Positions 21,179 through 36,100 of a stretch of 64,000 bases of DNA are shown here, one piece after another (within the stretch, counting starts at the first letter, position 1; each line of letters starts with the position of its first letter). The stretch is from Aporrectodea caliginosa (taxonomy: Eukaryota > Annelida > Clitellata > Crassiclitellata > Lumbricidae). The position numbers and the translations under genes are program-made. The notes below the pieces were generated by a model that made no database searches, had not been told where the DNA came from, and worked only from the letters and a program-made list of their open reading frames with translations. The DNA is taken from NCBI GenBank assembly GCA_020284085.1, contig JACEVL010000342.1, forward strand, positions 248,001 through 312,000, read 5' to 3'.

Positions 21179-24100
21179 CTAAAACATATTAATATTTATA
21201 AATATAATATACATAATATACCAAATACAATAATACCAGTGGAATATGATATCATAAAGCAGCCAAATAGAACTAGAATGCAATGTGCAGGTTCAAACCA
21301 ACCATGGGTAACCATGTGTGAACCAAGAATGTCACAAAGGACCGTACCCTGAATTTAAGTATCCTGGAAGGAGGTTGCCTGTCTAGGGGACTTCAGTGCT
21401 GAGTCAGGCATAGCTTGAAAACTTGAGTTCTACACTGGAATACGACTCCGTGGGTTATTATAGTTTGTGCTAAAGCAAGACTCCACACTCCACAGGTTAT
21501 GGTTTCTGAACCAAAAGTTGCATGCGACTACGTGCAACATCAGCTATGTTTGCTGTCAACATTGTTGTAAGGCAGGGATGCCTCTTATGGCCCCAGATCT
21601 ATTCAAAGCATAAGTGGAGAAATCATTAAGTCTATGATCTTTAAAGGCAAGCGGGCGCAATCCAGTGAGATAGGAGTCTTCCATGACTTGGACTTGGATG
21701 ACAATGTCACTCTCCTAAAGCCTCTCTTGCCAGCAGTGAAGATTATAGCTATGGACTGCGATAAACTAATGTACCCAAGGTAAGCATGTCAGAACTGCCC
21801 TTTGGACAAAAGGTGCAGATTGCAAACAGCTTCAGTTATCGTGGACTCCAGACCATTAGATGCAGTGTTGCCCTGACCCAGACATTCGGTTAGAAACACA
21901 GATTGTCAGGTTGTGTATAGTCTCCCTTCAAAGGAAATTTGGCACTCTAGCACTCAGCTCAAAACCAAGCTCAAACTTTGCAGACTGTACATTTGTCACT
22001 GGTGTTGCTTTATGGCTGTGAGACCTGGACAACCAAAAAGGCCCTGAATGAGCAACTCAATGGTTTGATGTGATACATCCAGAGGATAATCAAGATCCCC
22101 TACACAGACTGTGTCACTGACAATATCAGGATATTGATGGCAACAGTACCAGACTCAGCCATTGTTTAAGAATCTGATTGTGGTCTATGAGACGTAACAG
22201 CCATTTAGCCTATAATGAATCTAATTCCCTAGTGATGGAGGCCATGCAGTAGATCCATACACCATCTACCAAAATATTCTAAAAGGATTTAGAAAAAATG
22301 ACACAGTGTTTGGCTCCATGCTGCATGGAGAATGCCCAGTCAGGTGGATGTGGTACACTATCAAGGATATGGCTACATTCATTTCAGTCTGCCCCTAGAT
22401 ATTAGATAATTATTTGGACATGGTACCCACGATTGGTTAGAGCGCTCATCTTGTAACCTGGAGTATGGGTTTGAGCCTCCCCTCAAACAGCTACTGTGCA
22501 CAAACCTTGAGCAAGTCCTTCACTCACAATTGCTAAGCACCAGCGATTGATACTTAGTTATTAGATAGTGGCACTTAATAAATGCACAATAATAAAAATT
22601 GCGTTGCATGCAAGGAAGTAATTAGTGGCCTATGTATTGGAAAGTTTGTCAAATTTAGGTGGCAATTAAGTTTATAAGTTGTGTCTATATTGAGCATTTA
22701 ACAGTTTAGCAACGAGAGTGTGCTTAAAAATGACTGGGAAACCAAAACAGTTACAGCATTATGTAATTTTACCAGAATATTAGGTTTGACCTGTGGTGGC
22801 TGATGACAGCCTTTCAAAGCATTCACATGTACTGCTTATGAATACCAGGGCCATGCACCCATAAACTATGTGCAAAGAACAGTTTCTCTACAATAGTTGC
22901 TGTTCTCATGTGTAATTCCTACATGTGTAATTCTTACTACAACACTGCAATTTAAATGTGTCACAAAACCATGAAGTTTCTTATATGAACAAAGTAAAAT
23001 ATCATACAGTGCAAAAAATAAAAATATGGCATAAACTGACTGCTTCGCGTTCTTTTGATACAGACAAATCTGCATAATTTAAACCACCACAGAAATGTCC
23101 CATCATGTGTGTTAGAATCTAAGACCAAAGCAGTACCTTGAACTTGGCGTTATGTTCCTCGCTTAGCGCATGGAGCTCTGCATCATCGCAGTCTCCTGAA
23201 AACTTTTGGCATAACGTGCAGAAAAAACCTTTAACTGGCAATAAGAATTCCATTCCTAGATGCATAATCAACAAAGGAAACAACTTTAAACTAACAGTCA
23301 TTAGACTAAAAAATTAAGTCACACTGCTGGATTATAAAACCAACATAAATTTTTTAGTAGTAATTAGCAACTTCCATGGTACTGGTGTCTAATATGCAAG
23401 GCCTCACTGATGGCACACCAAAACGAAGCCATGATCAGGTCAGTATCCACAAAGTTAGTCCACTGAAACAAAGAAGCAGCCCATGGTGATATAAACTTGC
23501 TGAAAAGATGAGTCAAAATTGAGACCAAAATGACACAAGAGACTGTGCAGAATGAACAGATGCAGGAAAAGAGTTCCACAATGTAGATGCAGCAACTGAA
23601 AAAGCTCATCCCACCAAGAACAAATAAGACCAAATTGATACAACTGATACAACTTTTCCTGCATCTGTTTGTATCATCACAGATCCATGTCTCACACAGT
23701 GCTAGCTGTTCTTTGATCATGTCATGAGCCATGGCAGATTGACAGACAGATTGACAGATTGACAGATTGTCAACTGGATTTAAGTGCCCAGAACATTTCC
23801 GTTACTAGAATGGTCCACCTACAGCTCGAGGGAGGACAGGTTTCCAGCTGACAGTCAAGCCTGCCTCAGACAAACTGACCCGCTTACAGCATCTATGCCG
23901 GGCAGCTTTCGACATGGAATTCTGTGCATGTTTGGACAGCAGCTAATAAACTCCTCCTTGACATGTCAAAAACGGAATTTTACTAGTCAGCGCTCCACAG
24001 GAGCTCAAGGGTTTGACTGGCTTAAATTTGACAACGGACTGACTCATTTATTAAGTAGACTAATTCTGCTGCTTGTAACTGGGCATATTTTTGACTCCAC

Positions 24101-27100
24101 TATTTTCTCTCGCCGACTATGTAAGACATTGTATACAGTGGCGTAACCAGGCCTTCCATAAAATTATGCAGTTGTGAAGAACTCTGAGGGGAGGGGTCTG
24201 GGGAGGGGGCTGCGCCCTCTCCCCAGGGTAAGAAAAATTTTCATTTAGGGGTTTGTAATGGTGCATTTTGGAGACCAACTTTTGATTCAAAGTAATAACA
24301 TTTCACATAAGTTCTTTGGAAAATTATAATTATAATTTCATAATTTGATTTTTAAAATGGGTTCAGCTGCAAAGTCCCAGCAACCAACGTTAACGTAGAC
24401 TAGAAAAAGACAGACTCATCAAAGCAATTAACTAAAGCATAAGAAAATAAATTTATTTGTTGGTTTGTAATGGTCCATTTTGGAGACATTTTACATCAGC
24501 TCTTTGGCAAATTATGATTCATTCATTCATTACAGAGATTTACATAGCGCCCCTTCAAGATTATCTACTTAGGAGCGCACCCGACCCAACTCCGAAGTTC
24601 GAACAGTCTTGAAGTTAGAATAGAACGTGATCTGAAGGGCTCTCGGCATTAGGCGTAGTGCCAAAGGAAGCCCATTCCAGATTGCAGGCCAGCAACAGAA
24701 AAAGCACGGCGCTGCAGAATAGAAGTCCGCGACCGGGAGACAAGAACCTCAGCCTGCCTAGAAGAGCGAGGAGAACCACGGTGCTGGATGCTGAGGGTGG
24801 TGCTCCTGTAGATAAACAGAGACCACATCAGCGCCAGACCAAGGAAGAGATCCGGTAAGCGATCCACTGTGGGAAAGGAAGCCAATGCAAGACATCCCGC
24901 ATATAGTCAGTAACATGGCGGAATCTTGGGATGCAACCAATATAGCGTGCCGCCGAGCGTAAGACCCGAACCAAGCACCCAACCCGAGTCGCCGGAAAAC
25001 CCACGCAGAGGGCGCTGCAATAATCAAGACGGGAAACAACAAAGAAGTGGATAAGCATTAAGGCAGCATTAAAGGTTAAGGAACGGAAGACCTCTCTAAG
25101 CTGATGCAGCTGCCAACTGGTATACACAATCGCGGCATAGCAGGCTGATATGCCGCGTGAACGTTAGTTCTTGGTCTAATGTGACACCAAGGTCCCGGAC
25201 AAAGGATGAGAAAGCAATGGCGTACGGAGCTGAAATGCCGCCCAGGGCGACGGCCCAAAATGCTGCCCTTGGCCACTTAATTTTGTATATGTTATTTTCT
25301 CTAAGAGATTGCAGTTTTCATGATGATCGTCGATCTCATTACATAAACGCCTATAATTTTATTTTATAAAGTTGATAGCCTGCCTGGATTTATCAATTAA
25401 TTAATTTCTTTGCCACTGTGAGAAAGTAATCTGCGGGAACTCCTGGGCAAGGGCCTCCAAATCAATTTTGGCGAGCTGCTGGCGCGTGCCAAGCCAAATG
25501 AACTGGGTCTTAGATGAGTTTAGCCGCAGGGGATTGGAGGACATCCAGGCCTCGAGAGCCTCCATTGCCCGGTTCATGGCCCGGGCTTCGGTAATGGCTG
25601 CTGACGCAGGACAGTGCAAAAACGCCTGCAGGTCACCCGCATAAGATTGGTTCAGCACAGAGCAAGGCTCAGCAAGAGGCCAGGAGAGGACCAGTATCAG
25701 CAGTATAAATAATGTAATTAGAGAAGAGGGCCCAGCACAGATTCCTGGGGCAGGCCAAACGGGACAGGAACACATGGAGTCCTAGTAGACACGTAGACCG
25801 CAGAGAAGGAACGGTGATGGAGGTAGGAAACAATCCAGTCAAGAAAGTTACCAGAAAGGCCAAACGAGGTAGATAGGCGCCTAAGAATGATATCGTGATC
25901 GACGGTGTCAAACGCCGTGCTGACAGCAAATAATGCTAAGAGGATGACCTGTGACCTATCAATAGCCCCATAGATATCAGAGAGGAGGCGAACTAACAGG
26001 GTCTCCGTGGAGTGGCCCTTACGAAAACCAGATTGAAAAGTCGGCAGCAAATTGTCCTTATCAAGATACCTGAACATAATACAGAAACCAACTTATTTCA
26101 TAAAGCTGCTGCTTTACGAGTGTCGCAATAGTTTCGCCAGTGGTGTCAAGCGTTGGGAAAACTTGGGATGACAGTTAGGCCCTATAAATTCTGCCACATG
26201 CTGAGAACCGGGTTGTTCACGCTATCAACATATCGTATAAGCTGACCGATATCTGTTCTGTGCTCGCATCAAACAATAAAGTGTACAACCTAGCCGCACG
26301 ACATTCTGCCACAATAATGTCTCGAACTCACAGGCCACACAGGTGGATCAGCTGATTTTTGAATCAACGGACTTATGTAGGCCTACTGGATTTTGCGTGG
26401 ACCAGATGACATTAGCTTACGATGATTTAATCTATAGTGTCGGTCTGTGATCGAAATTTCAGAAGTGCCACGAAATTTGCAGAGTCTTCACTATGTCGGC
26501 GAAGGGAAATGTTTTACTGACTGTACAGTAATAAAGTCTGCACATTAGAAATTCAACGAAAAATAGTAATCTAGAATGTCAAAAAGTAATCTAAACGGTT
26601 AAAAAATTTTGAGAGCTGCTAAAATCTTTACACAGTTGCATAATTGCGTAATGCTAGTTACGCGCCTGATTGTATATGTATATTCATGACATGCTCAGAA
26701 TTCCATGGTATAACCCCATTTCTTCAAGGATATCTCTGGCAAATGCATTGGTCGGGTTCCAGTCGCCTTATTGTTGGACATGCAGGAACTTGAAAGAGTT
26801 CAGAACTCTGGCTGTGGCCATAATTGATATATAAAAATATGGGCATGCAACCCCTGTGCTTAAATCTTTTTCATTGGTTTCCTATTGAGCATAGGATCTG
26901 TTTCAAATTGGGCTTATTGTTTGTAGAACATTGTAATGTGGCCAACCTCAGTACCTAAATCAGTCCTCATTTCCCAGATGTATCACTGCTTGACCAGGTC
27001 ATCTGTACTAAAAACTAGAACTTTTCCTGCATCTGTTTTCCTGCATCAAGTGAGACATTGCTCCAGAAGACTTCTCTGTTCTCCACTTCACCACCGAACA

Positions 27101-30100
27101 GCTCAAGATTACTGTGATGCACTGGATAAAGTTGCCCCGACCCACCCTTGTTATCGGCAACCTTCTAAACCAGTACTGCTACTTTGGAGGCAATAGAGAA
27201 TGTTGTCAACTAGAGCACAGGACTTGAACAGGATAGGATAGACAGCATACATATCATCAATGCCACCTCGCAAATAAGCTCTTAAACAATTCTACGAGCT
27301 CTTACCACTGCAGCCAGCTTGCAGATGCTCAAAATTCTTGGGACTGATGGCACATCCCTCAGCGGCTTCTGCTGTCAACTGCCAATGCACAGAACAACAG
27401 AACCAGAAACTACCGGTATGTTCTGACTTCTGTTTTCATTAACAAAATTGACTAGATCTGAAACGTGAAATTCCTCATTGCACTGCTAATCTCAGATGGA
27501 TCAACCTACTGCTTGACTCTGACTTCTCTGGCAATTCCTGTAATGAAGTAGCATACTTTGAAGTCTCTTTTAAGTCTTAATCATTCTGTCACCAAATCCT
27601 CTTCAATGGACTTCATACCTACATCACTAATTATTGTTTCTTGTTCTGATGAAAATGTTCTCCCACCTTATTGCACATTTTGTCAACTTGTCTTTTCCTG
27701 AAGGTGGTTTTCCATCAATTTTAACACCATAGTCATGTCTTAACTTTAGAAACCTGACAAGGTCTGTTTCTGACTTCCTATTTATTTTCAATTTTCACTT
27801 AACCAATCAGCTGCTTAGCCAATCACTTTAGAGTCCAGTTACAGCAGCTCTGTCACCCAAGGATCAGTCAGGCAAGGTCAAACTTGGAAGTGCACATCTC
27901 TTCAGTGCATGCATGGTTCTGCTTCAATGGGTTCATGCCAATGCCTGCATTCTTTCCCTTCTCATTTCAGCATTGATCTTGCAGGCACTTGTTCTGCTAT
28001 CCAAAACTGTCAAAACACTTGGGTGCCTCTGGACAGAAAACACACATTTCGACCCCACATAATAAACCTTTACAAATCTTGTTTCTATCATATCAGGGCA
28101 ATACATCGCATAAGGTCTGCTGTTACCAAGGCACGTCTCCCACCACACTCTGCTTTCTTATCCACTCTCATTCAACTCAATTATGCCAACTTGGTTTTTG
28201 CAGGTATCTCAGATCTGGAAGTCAACAGGCTTCAACGAATTAAAAAATTATCTGACTCCTACAGTGGTTCATCTACCTTCTCATACAAACTGCTTAACAC
28301 TGCTCGATCAGCTACATTGGCTTCCTGTAGAAGTCACAATAAAATTTAAACTGGCCTCTTTCACCAATAAAACCCATACAATGAGCACTTCTACCTACCT
28401 TCAACCACCATTACTGTATCTTCGTGCATCCATAATCGCAGTCTGTGATCTTCGGGTGTCGGTCTTTGGTTGAGCCACAATACAACATTGTCATTGGCTC
28501 AGATTATAAGTGCATTCCATGTTGCAGCCCAAAAGAATGAAACCTTCTATCAATGTTTCTCCAATCCTCAAACTCTTTCAAACAGCTGCTCTTCACCTGG
28601 CGACTTACTAACTGCACCTCAGATTCACATTTCTGTGTGACCTTGTGCACATTAAACATGTTCACAATAACAATGATAATCTCTGCAAGGGCAACCAGTG
28701 CAACACTTTCAGCACAAATACTGAACCTGTCTTAGGGCAGAGCACTTAATAGATGAAGCTTTAGCACTGTTTCAACAAAGTTAGCTGGTTAACCTTTACA
28801 TTCTGAACACTTCAAAGCATTTTACGCCAATGAAATATCAAATGCAAAACAAATTCATCTGTGAATGTTAGAGTTAAATGCTATACACTAGAGAAAAACT
28901 TAACCTGAAGCAGGTTCAGAGATCGGAGGCAAATTGTTGTGGGGCTTTGACTGTAGCACTTGCAGCAACTTCCACGGTTTATCTGCTAAAGATGTCTGCT
29001 TACTGGCCACTACCTGTCAATCCAAAAAGCAAGCACAACAAACAATTAGTTTAAAACCATAATTCAGACTTCATCCAGAAATATAGGGATCCAGTTGAAC
29101 ACTAAACTTCACCTTTTCAAAGTCTATGACTGCCTATCCGCTCTTCATGGAGTGAGACTTGGGATACTAACCCAAAACCTGGAGACAAAGTCCAGCGCCT
29201 TTCAACAGCTGTTTCTGTGCATTCCTTCTGTGGTCTAAATCACCAACAAGGAGATCTATGAATGTATAAAACAAATCTCAGTATTTGAGATCATCTAAAA
29301 AAAGATGCTTAGGTGTTTGGACATATCAGGTGTTGCCACAGTTAACAGGACCATGCTACAAGCTACAACATCTGGTTCCCAAAGAGCTTGGAAGAGACCA
29401 GCTGGACACCCTTGCCACCCACAGACATGCCCAGCATGCAGACAGCTGGTGACACTTTGTGGAAATGGCAATACTCCAGAGAGGACATGCTACAAAAAAC
29501 CAGGATGATATCGCATTCCAGTCCAGAATACCAGGTAAGTATTTTCACAAATGGGGTTCGATTCAGAAGACATGTTTAGAATAAATACACTGTTCAAGTA
29601 TAATAGTCAACCCTGGAATCATACTGTGTAATTAGGGATGTTAAACGATAATCGGAAATCCGATTATCGGTTTCGAAAACGATTATCGGTTTTCATTATT
29701 GACAAAACGATTATCGAATTCTGCCTCTTAGCCTATATATAAAACGGAGACTTCCACAGCCAACGAGGTAATAGTAGAACCCCCAGAGCTACGTATTATT
29801 GCCTCTTATATATAAAACTGGAGTCTTCCACAGCCAACGATGTAATAGTAGAACCCCCACAGCGACGTATTATTGCCTCATATATAAAGCCGAGCCTTCC
29901 ACAGCCAACGAGGTAATAGTAGAACCCCCACAGCGACGTATTATTGCCTCATATATAAAGCGGTGTATTCCACAACCAACGAGGTAATAGTAGAACCCTG
30001 TACGTGTACATACGTTACGATACGTAGCAATTTTCGGTTTTCAGTAGCTTGCATTATAACTTGCAATATATTAAATTTTCTATGAAGGCCAATAAAAAAA

Positions 30101-33100
30101 CCGATAATCGGTTTAAAATCGGATTTTTAAAACCGGTTATAATATCGGTTTGCCAAAAAAACGATATTATGTGTAATAGACGACTATGGCAAACGAAGAC
30201 GTTGAACATCATCTAAAAGTGCATAAAACCACAGAGCTCTGTACCACGCTAAGGCTACCAATAAAAATGTAACTTGTTGTTTGCCTAAAAATTTACTGCT
30301 ACTGTGTGCTTGACGACGATGATGAATGCTCAACTAATGAAATGAGGGATCAGGACTAACCTGCTGATGTGCTGTACAATGGAGATGGTCAAGGAATTCA
30401 GACAACTTTGGAAATAATGAGCTGCAAATGGAACACCAGTTGTCACCTCCATCATAGTAGTCATATCTTATCTTTGACCTCTGGAGTTCATCTTTACTCC
30501 TTACGTCTCTCTTGTCTTCTAAACTTTTCTCATCAGCTCTGTTGTTGGTTTCTTCTTTCGGTTCATCACCAACTGTCTCCGCATGATCATTTCCTCTCTT
30601 TTTCGCTGCTATTTCTTTTTTGGATTCTGATTCCTTAGTTATTGCTACGCTTTCCTCAGCCATGACTTCCACATTCACGAGCTTATTTTCAATTGGACAC
30701 CCTGTGGACAACATCTGCTCTTCTTGTTGACTACAGTCGGTCAGTTTGGCTTTTTTGTCTGTGATCACTTTTGATGACAACTCCTTTTTATCCACAGAAA
30801 GTTCTCTGTGCATAAATGAAGACTTTTTCTGATCTCTTTCTCTATTTTGTTCTTTAGGATTTCGTCTATGGTATCTCTTTTGTGTAGTCATCACTTTACT
30901 TTCTCTTCGCTGTGTGCGACCAAACGAATGCTGTAAAATGGAATATATTCAATCATTAATCAACAGAATCACAGATACTTTCTCAAGTACTCTGTTCCAA
31001 TTTGGATCATATCTTGCTCACATGACTCAATCCATTCCATGTACCATGATTAAATACTTGTGCATTTTCAGTGTATTTTAACTTCAAATTAAAAGTTTTT
31101 ATGTGCTTTTTAATGTACAAGCAGGAGACAATAGTGTTTTGGCTCACACAATATGGAATTGGCACCCATTCCATCTCCCACATATTATATTTATGCCAAG
31201 AAAAGGTGCTGTGAAGGCATGCGGACGTTTCGTCAACGGACGATTCCTCAACGGACTGTTCGTCAAGGACTGTTCGTCAAGTGGACGATTCCTCAACGGA
31301 CTGTTCGTCAAGGACTATTCGTCAAGTGGACGATTCCTCAACGGACTGTTCGTCAACGGACTGTTCGTCAAACGACATCGATTATAATTATTATCGTTAA
31401 CCAATAAAAAGATTGCTAGCTCATTAAGCGTGACGGCATGTGCGTAAGATACATACAATTGAAGTTGGATAGATGATAATAATTCGTCCGTAAATAGAAG
31501 TTGGATTGATGACAGTTGTCATAGACTTTGGTATTAAAATGCCATGTATATAAAACGATGAAACGATTTGTGGTTAAACCATAGTTTAGGTTGAAAATTA
31601 ATACCATCTTTTAAATACCGTGCTTTACGTTGATAAGTAGGCACTCTACCAATGTCCATGACAGGTGTCATCAATCCAACTTCCATATAAGCAAAGAACT
31701 TCTTTCATTAATCCAACTTGTATTTAAGCAAATAATTATTTTCATCAATCCAACTTCCAGTTTATATTGAGAGCGCGTGATATGTGCAAGAAAATGGCTT
31801 AAATAAACCTCCCCAAGCGAGGACATAATCCTCCGACTAGGATATAATTATATAATATCTTTTGATTACACAGGAAAAGGTTTATTATTTCCCCTGGACG
31901 AACAGTCCTTTGACGAATCGTCCGTTGACGAATTGTCCACTTGACGAATAGTCCGTTGACAAATCGTCCACTTGACAAATAGTCCTTGACGAAGTCCGTT
32001 GACGAATCGTCCGTTGATGAAACGTCTTAGAACCGCTGTGAACCCTTAGACAGCCATGTTGATAGCGCTTATGAGGGGTTTCTAAAATGTGCTTTATAAA
32101 AGTCCAGATACATACCAGTGATATTTGCTACACGAAATATTTTTGTTTTACTTCTATTTCAGTTTGGATGTCCTCAATTTCAGTTCTACTTTCAATTACA
32201 GTTCTTAAAATATTTCAGTAATACTACTAACTACAATTTTAAAAATAATTTCAGTTCTCATTAAAGTTCTTGTTTGAAAGTAATTTCAGTTATACTTCTT
32301 TAAATAGCTAATGTCAAATAAAGCCAAGTTTGAACAATTTCAATATAAGATGCGTTTCTTTAATTTTAAAGAACCCTCTTGTTTCCAGTGACCCTTGCAT
32401 GCAGTTTCTTTGCCCAGCTATATTAGAAGTCCTCACATGGAAAATATTCTTTCTACATAAGCTTGAGAAGTCGGAGCTGCAAGATCTTCTGCAAGTGGGG
32501 CAATAATGCCATAGACTTGCTGTCTTTCCCTCCAAAAATGTGTGTAATGATTAACACGCTAACCAAGCAAACTGAACTTCGGATCTAGTTTAGGTGTTGA
32601 TCCACATACACACCAAGAAACTTAGAGGATGCTAGAGGATGTAATTTTCTTATTATCTATGATGATTCTCATGGCTTTATCTGGGGAGATTTATGATGCG
32701 ACCAATCTTCTCATTTGAGGCGATCGATCTCCATGGTCGATCGCCTTACAAAGGTCTGGTTGATCAGTAAATCGATTGCGTTCGATGAGTTAGATTCCAA
32801 GAGAAACCTGCATGCAGCCAGACCATTATTTTATTTATCTTTTTTACATCACTTGTGAAAGTTCAGGCTAGGATTGATACAACATTGCATCGACGAGCAG
32901 AGGAGGCTTATCGATGGTTAATAAGTGTTGCATATACTCTACATGTAGCAGATAATAGACAGCCATATACTATGCATGCAGCTATATAAATATACACAAG
33001 AGGTTCCGAGGTTGACCGCGCATCGATCACCTGCTCAATCCAGCGTGATCGATTTTCAAATCACCTTCTATTTTCAAATGAGAAGCTCTGATTAGGTCCT

Positions 33101-36100
33101 AGTATATATTATCCAAGGCCATTTTATCCAAAGAAATTTTTTCTAGTACTGAGAAATGGAGAAAATGTGCTACAAAATCTCCAAAAAATGCCATGTTTGT
33201 CATAAGACAGTTTTTCCTGGCCCACTGTGGTCATCGGATAGTACGTCCTGGGACTTCCATGACATTTTCTCTGAAGAAATGTTCTACATGAATATCGCAT
33301 CTTGTCACTGGACATTTGCTCCACGATATTTTGTCCTAGTACCAAGAAGATAGTCTACAGAACCACCAAGTGAATGCCACATTGTACCTTTTCAGTGCTG
33401 GGCTCTTTACTTGGACCAGTGTAACTCTGGATCTGTTTCTTTCTGGCCAGAGATGCTACATGTATCTTTCATCAACACTTGAATATCCGCACCTCACCTT
33501 CTCATCCTCAGTCCGAGACCTGGGAGTATTGTTTATTGTATTGTATAATACCAGGAGTTTACGTTTGTCCAACACATTAATCTCCTTTGCCGTAGCTGTT
33601 ACTACCAGCTCCGGCAACTCAGGGTGATATCCCGGTCCCTCTCCCCAGATGCTGCTTCTACGCTGGTTCATTCCTTCGTAGTCTCCCGTCTGGACTACTG
33701 TAGTGCCATATATGATGGGCTCCCAGCTAGTCGGCTTAAATGCCATAAGAGTCCTGTGCACGGGTGCCCGCCTTGTGGGCCGCATCCCTAAGTTCTCTCG
33801 AGTCTCGGGGTATGTGCGGGATGTCCTCCATTGGCTCCCCTATCCGCAGCGCATTGCCTACCGGGTCTCTGCATTGGTCCGGCGCTGTACTGAGGGCCTG
33901 GCTCCTCTATATCTGCGGGAACTCTGCTGCCCTACTGTGACTGTTCCGCTTTGTGGCTCGTTACGCTCAGCGGTGCAAGCAGAGTTCCTTGTCCCCGTGC
34001 TCGGACTGCTATCCGACAGCGCTGCGCCTTCTCTGTGGCTGGCCCAGTAACATGGAATGGGCTTCCTGTGGCACTGCGTCTGACCTCAATAGGACACTCT
34101 GCTCAGTTCTTCTCTAGCCTTAAGACTGTCCTGTTTGACCAAGGTTGGGCTGGGAGCGCTCCTGAGTAGACTGTCTTGAAGGGGCGCTATATAAATCTAC
34201 TGTAATAATACTAATAATAATACTTGAAACCTGTTCACTTTGGTTGTGCTTGGCTTGGAGCAGCTGTCAGCAAATATAAATGGACACTGTATAAATGTTC
34301 AAAACGAATGAATGTGAATGACTGAATGAATATTTTAGATTGTACAAGTGTTATTTATCTAACCTCATCATTCGAAACAAATCCAGAATATCCTTCAGTA
34401 CTTCTACAGTCAATATCTTGTAGAAGGGCTCGTATATGTGCATGAAGTTCATCCTGCTGACGTCTGTTAATCTTCAACTTTTCTTTTGTGTGAGTACTTT
34501 TCTGTCTTACGCTCACAAGTTGGCTGTGCTCTTTTTTAATACAGTTCAGTTTTTCCTTTAGGTACGACAACCTCTTCCCTTTTGTATCCTGGTCACAACT
34601 TTTTCTGTGCTCAGTAATTGTTACCTTTTCACTGCGTTGCCTTTTGGTGCTTTGTTCATGAGATCTTGACCACAGTTCCTTGCTTGCACTTCTTTTCTTT
34701 TGTTGCTGTTTCTTTACTCTTTCATTGCTCGTTGAACCTGATGATGGAGACCTTGACATCATAGTTTCTCGATTTGGTGGTAGCTCTGTTGTCCTTGGTT
34801 CCTGCAGCTTACGCAGGAATTCTTGTGTGTTTTGTTCCCACTCTACTTCATCGGTTACCTGAGAGACTTTTGACTTCCATTTTGGCAAACTGCCTGTAGT
34901 CAGTGGTACTTGATAGGCTGGCCATGAAGGCGGCAGGTGAGGCACTGGCTGAGAGTTTGCCTCCAGCAATGGACGTGGTGGTAAAAGAAGCGAAGAAGAC
35001 TGCAGAGGATGGACGACTGAAGGAGGTGGGGGCTGCACAGTGGCTATTAGTGGATGCCTTGGTGGTGGGGTAGTAAGTAGAGAAACTGGAGATGGAACTC
35101 CAGGTGGAAAACTCACACCTGATGGCGAGCTATGGGCCACTTGTAAATTCTGCCAACCTTTTCCAAGAGATAGCTCAGATTTTGCAGATGAGGTTGTCCA
35201 TTTCTTTTTTTCTGTTCCGCTAAATTCATCTTCACTATTGGAGAAATCGTCATATAATATGTCAGCATCTTTTCTTCTCAGAGTCTCATTTAAATCATCT
35301 CCAATGTGTCTAGTAGCCATGGCTTGACTGCCATCAGTGGAAACTTCTTGTGCATTACATGACTGCCCTGCCAGTTGTTTTGCAAGGAATGATGACGCCT
35401 GTTGAATCAGCACTCGATTCTTTTCATTCTCCTCACGTTCTTTCTTTGCCTTTTCCTGCATAATTTTTGACAACTCAAAGTTAAAGCCAATAGATTTAAG
35501 AACATTAGCCACAACTGGATCACATTCACTGTCAATTGGTTTTCGATTGGATGGCTCTGCCAGATCCAGTGACTGATCCCCAGAGGCAGACTTTAAACAC
35601 TTCAGCCGACTCTCATCAGCACCTGACAACCCTGAAAATGCATCCTCAATTTTTTCTGGAATAAGCTTTTCACCATATAAAAACTGGTCGCCATCACCTT
35701 CAGTTGCTGATTTTCTCATTTTCCCCAGCTTTTTATACTTGATATGAGTAACACCGCCTGATTCTTTTGGACAGAAGGCAGCTGCAACTGCACTGATATT
35801 TCGAAGAATTGACTGAGCCATTTCACTTGATGCACTGACTTTTGTGTAGGCAGAATTAGAAACATTAATAAAACTTGGCCTTTCGGTTGTATTCACATGG
35901 TCATTTGACAGCGGCTGCAAGCTTAACGGTGTCCATCCAGTCAGTTTTGACAGCATCTCACGTGTCCGCAAGGCCATTTCTCGGGCTCTTGTTACAGAAG
36001 GAGTTTCCTCGGCATAATCACGTCGGTCGTGAGTAGAAGCTCTGCTAACACCAGTTATAGGAGTTTGGCTGAATGTATCCTCTTGAGACTGCAATCCGCT

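Noticed and set aside
22431..22500. tRNA gene
   Set aside because: Box A and box B are present, but there is no cloverleaf, and the same unit plus a shared tail occurs three times. It is a SINE.
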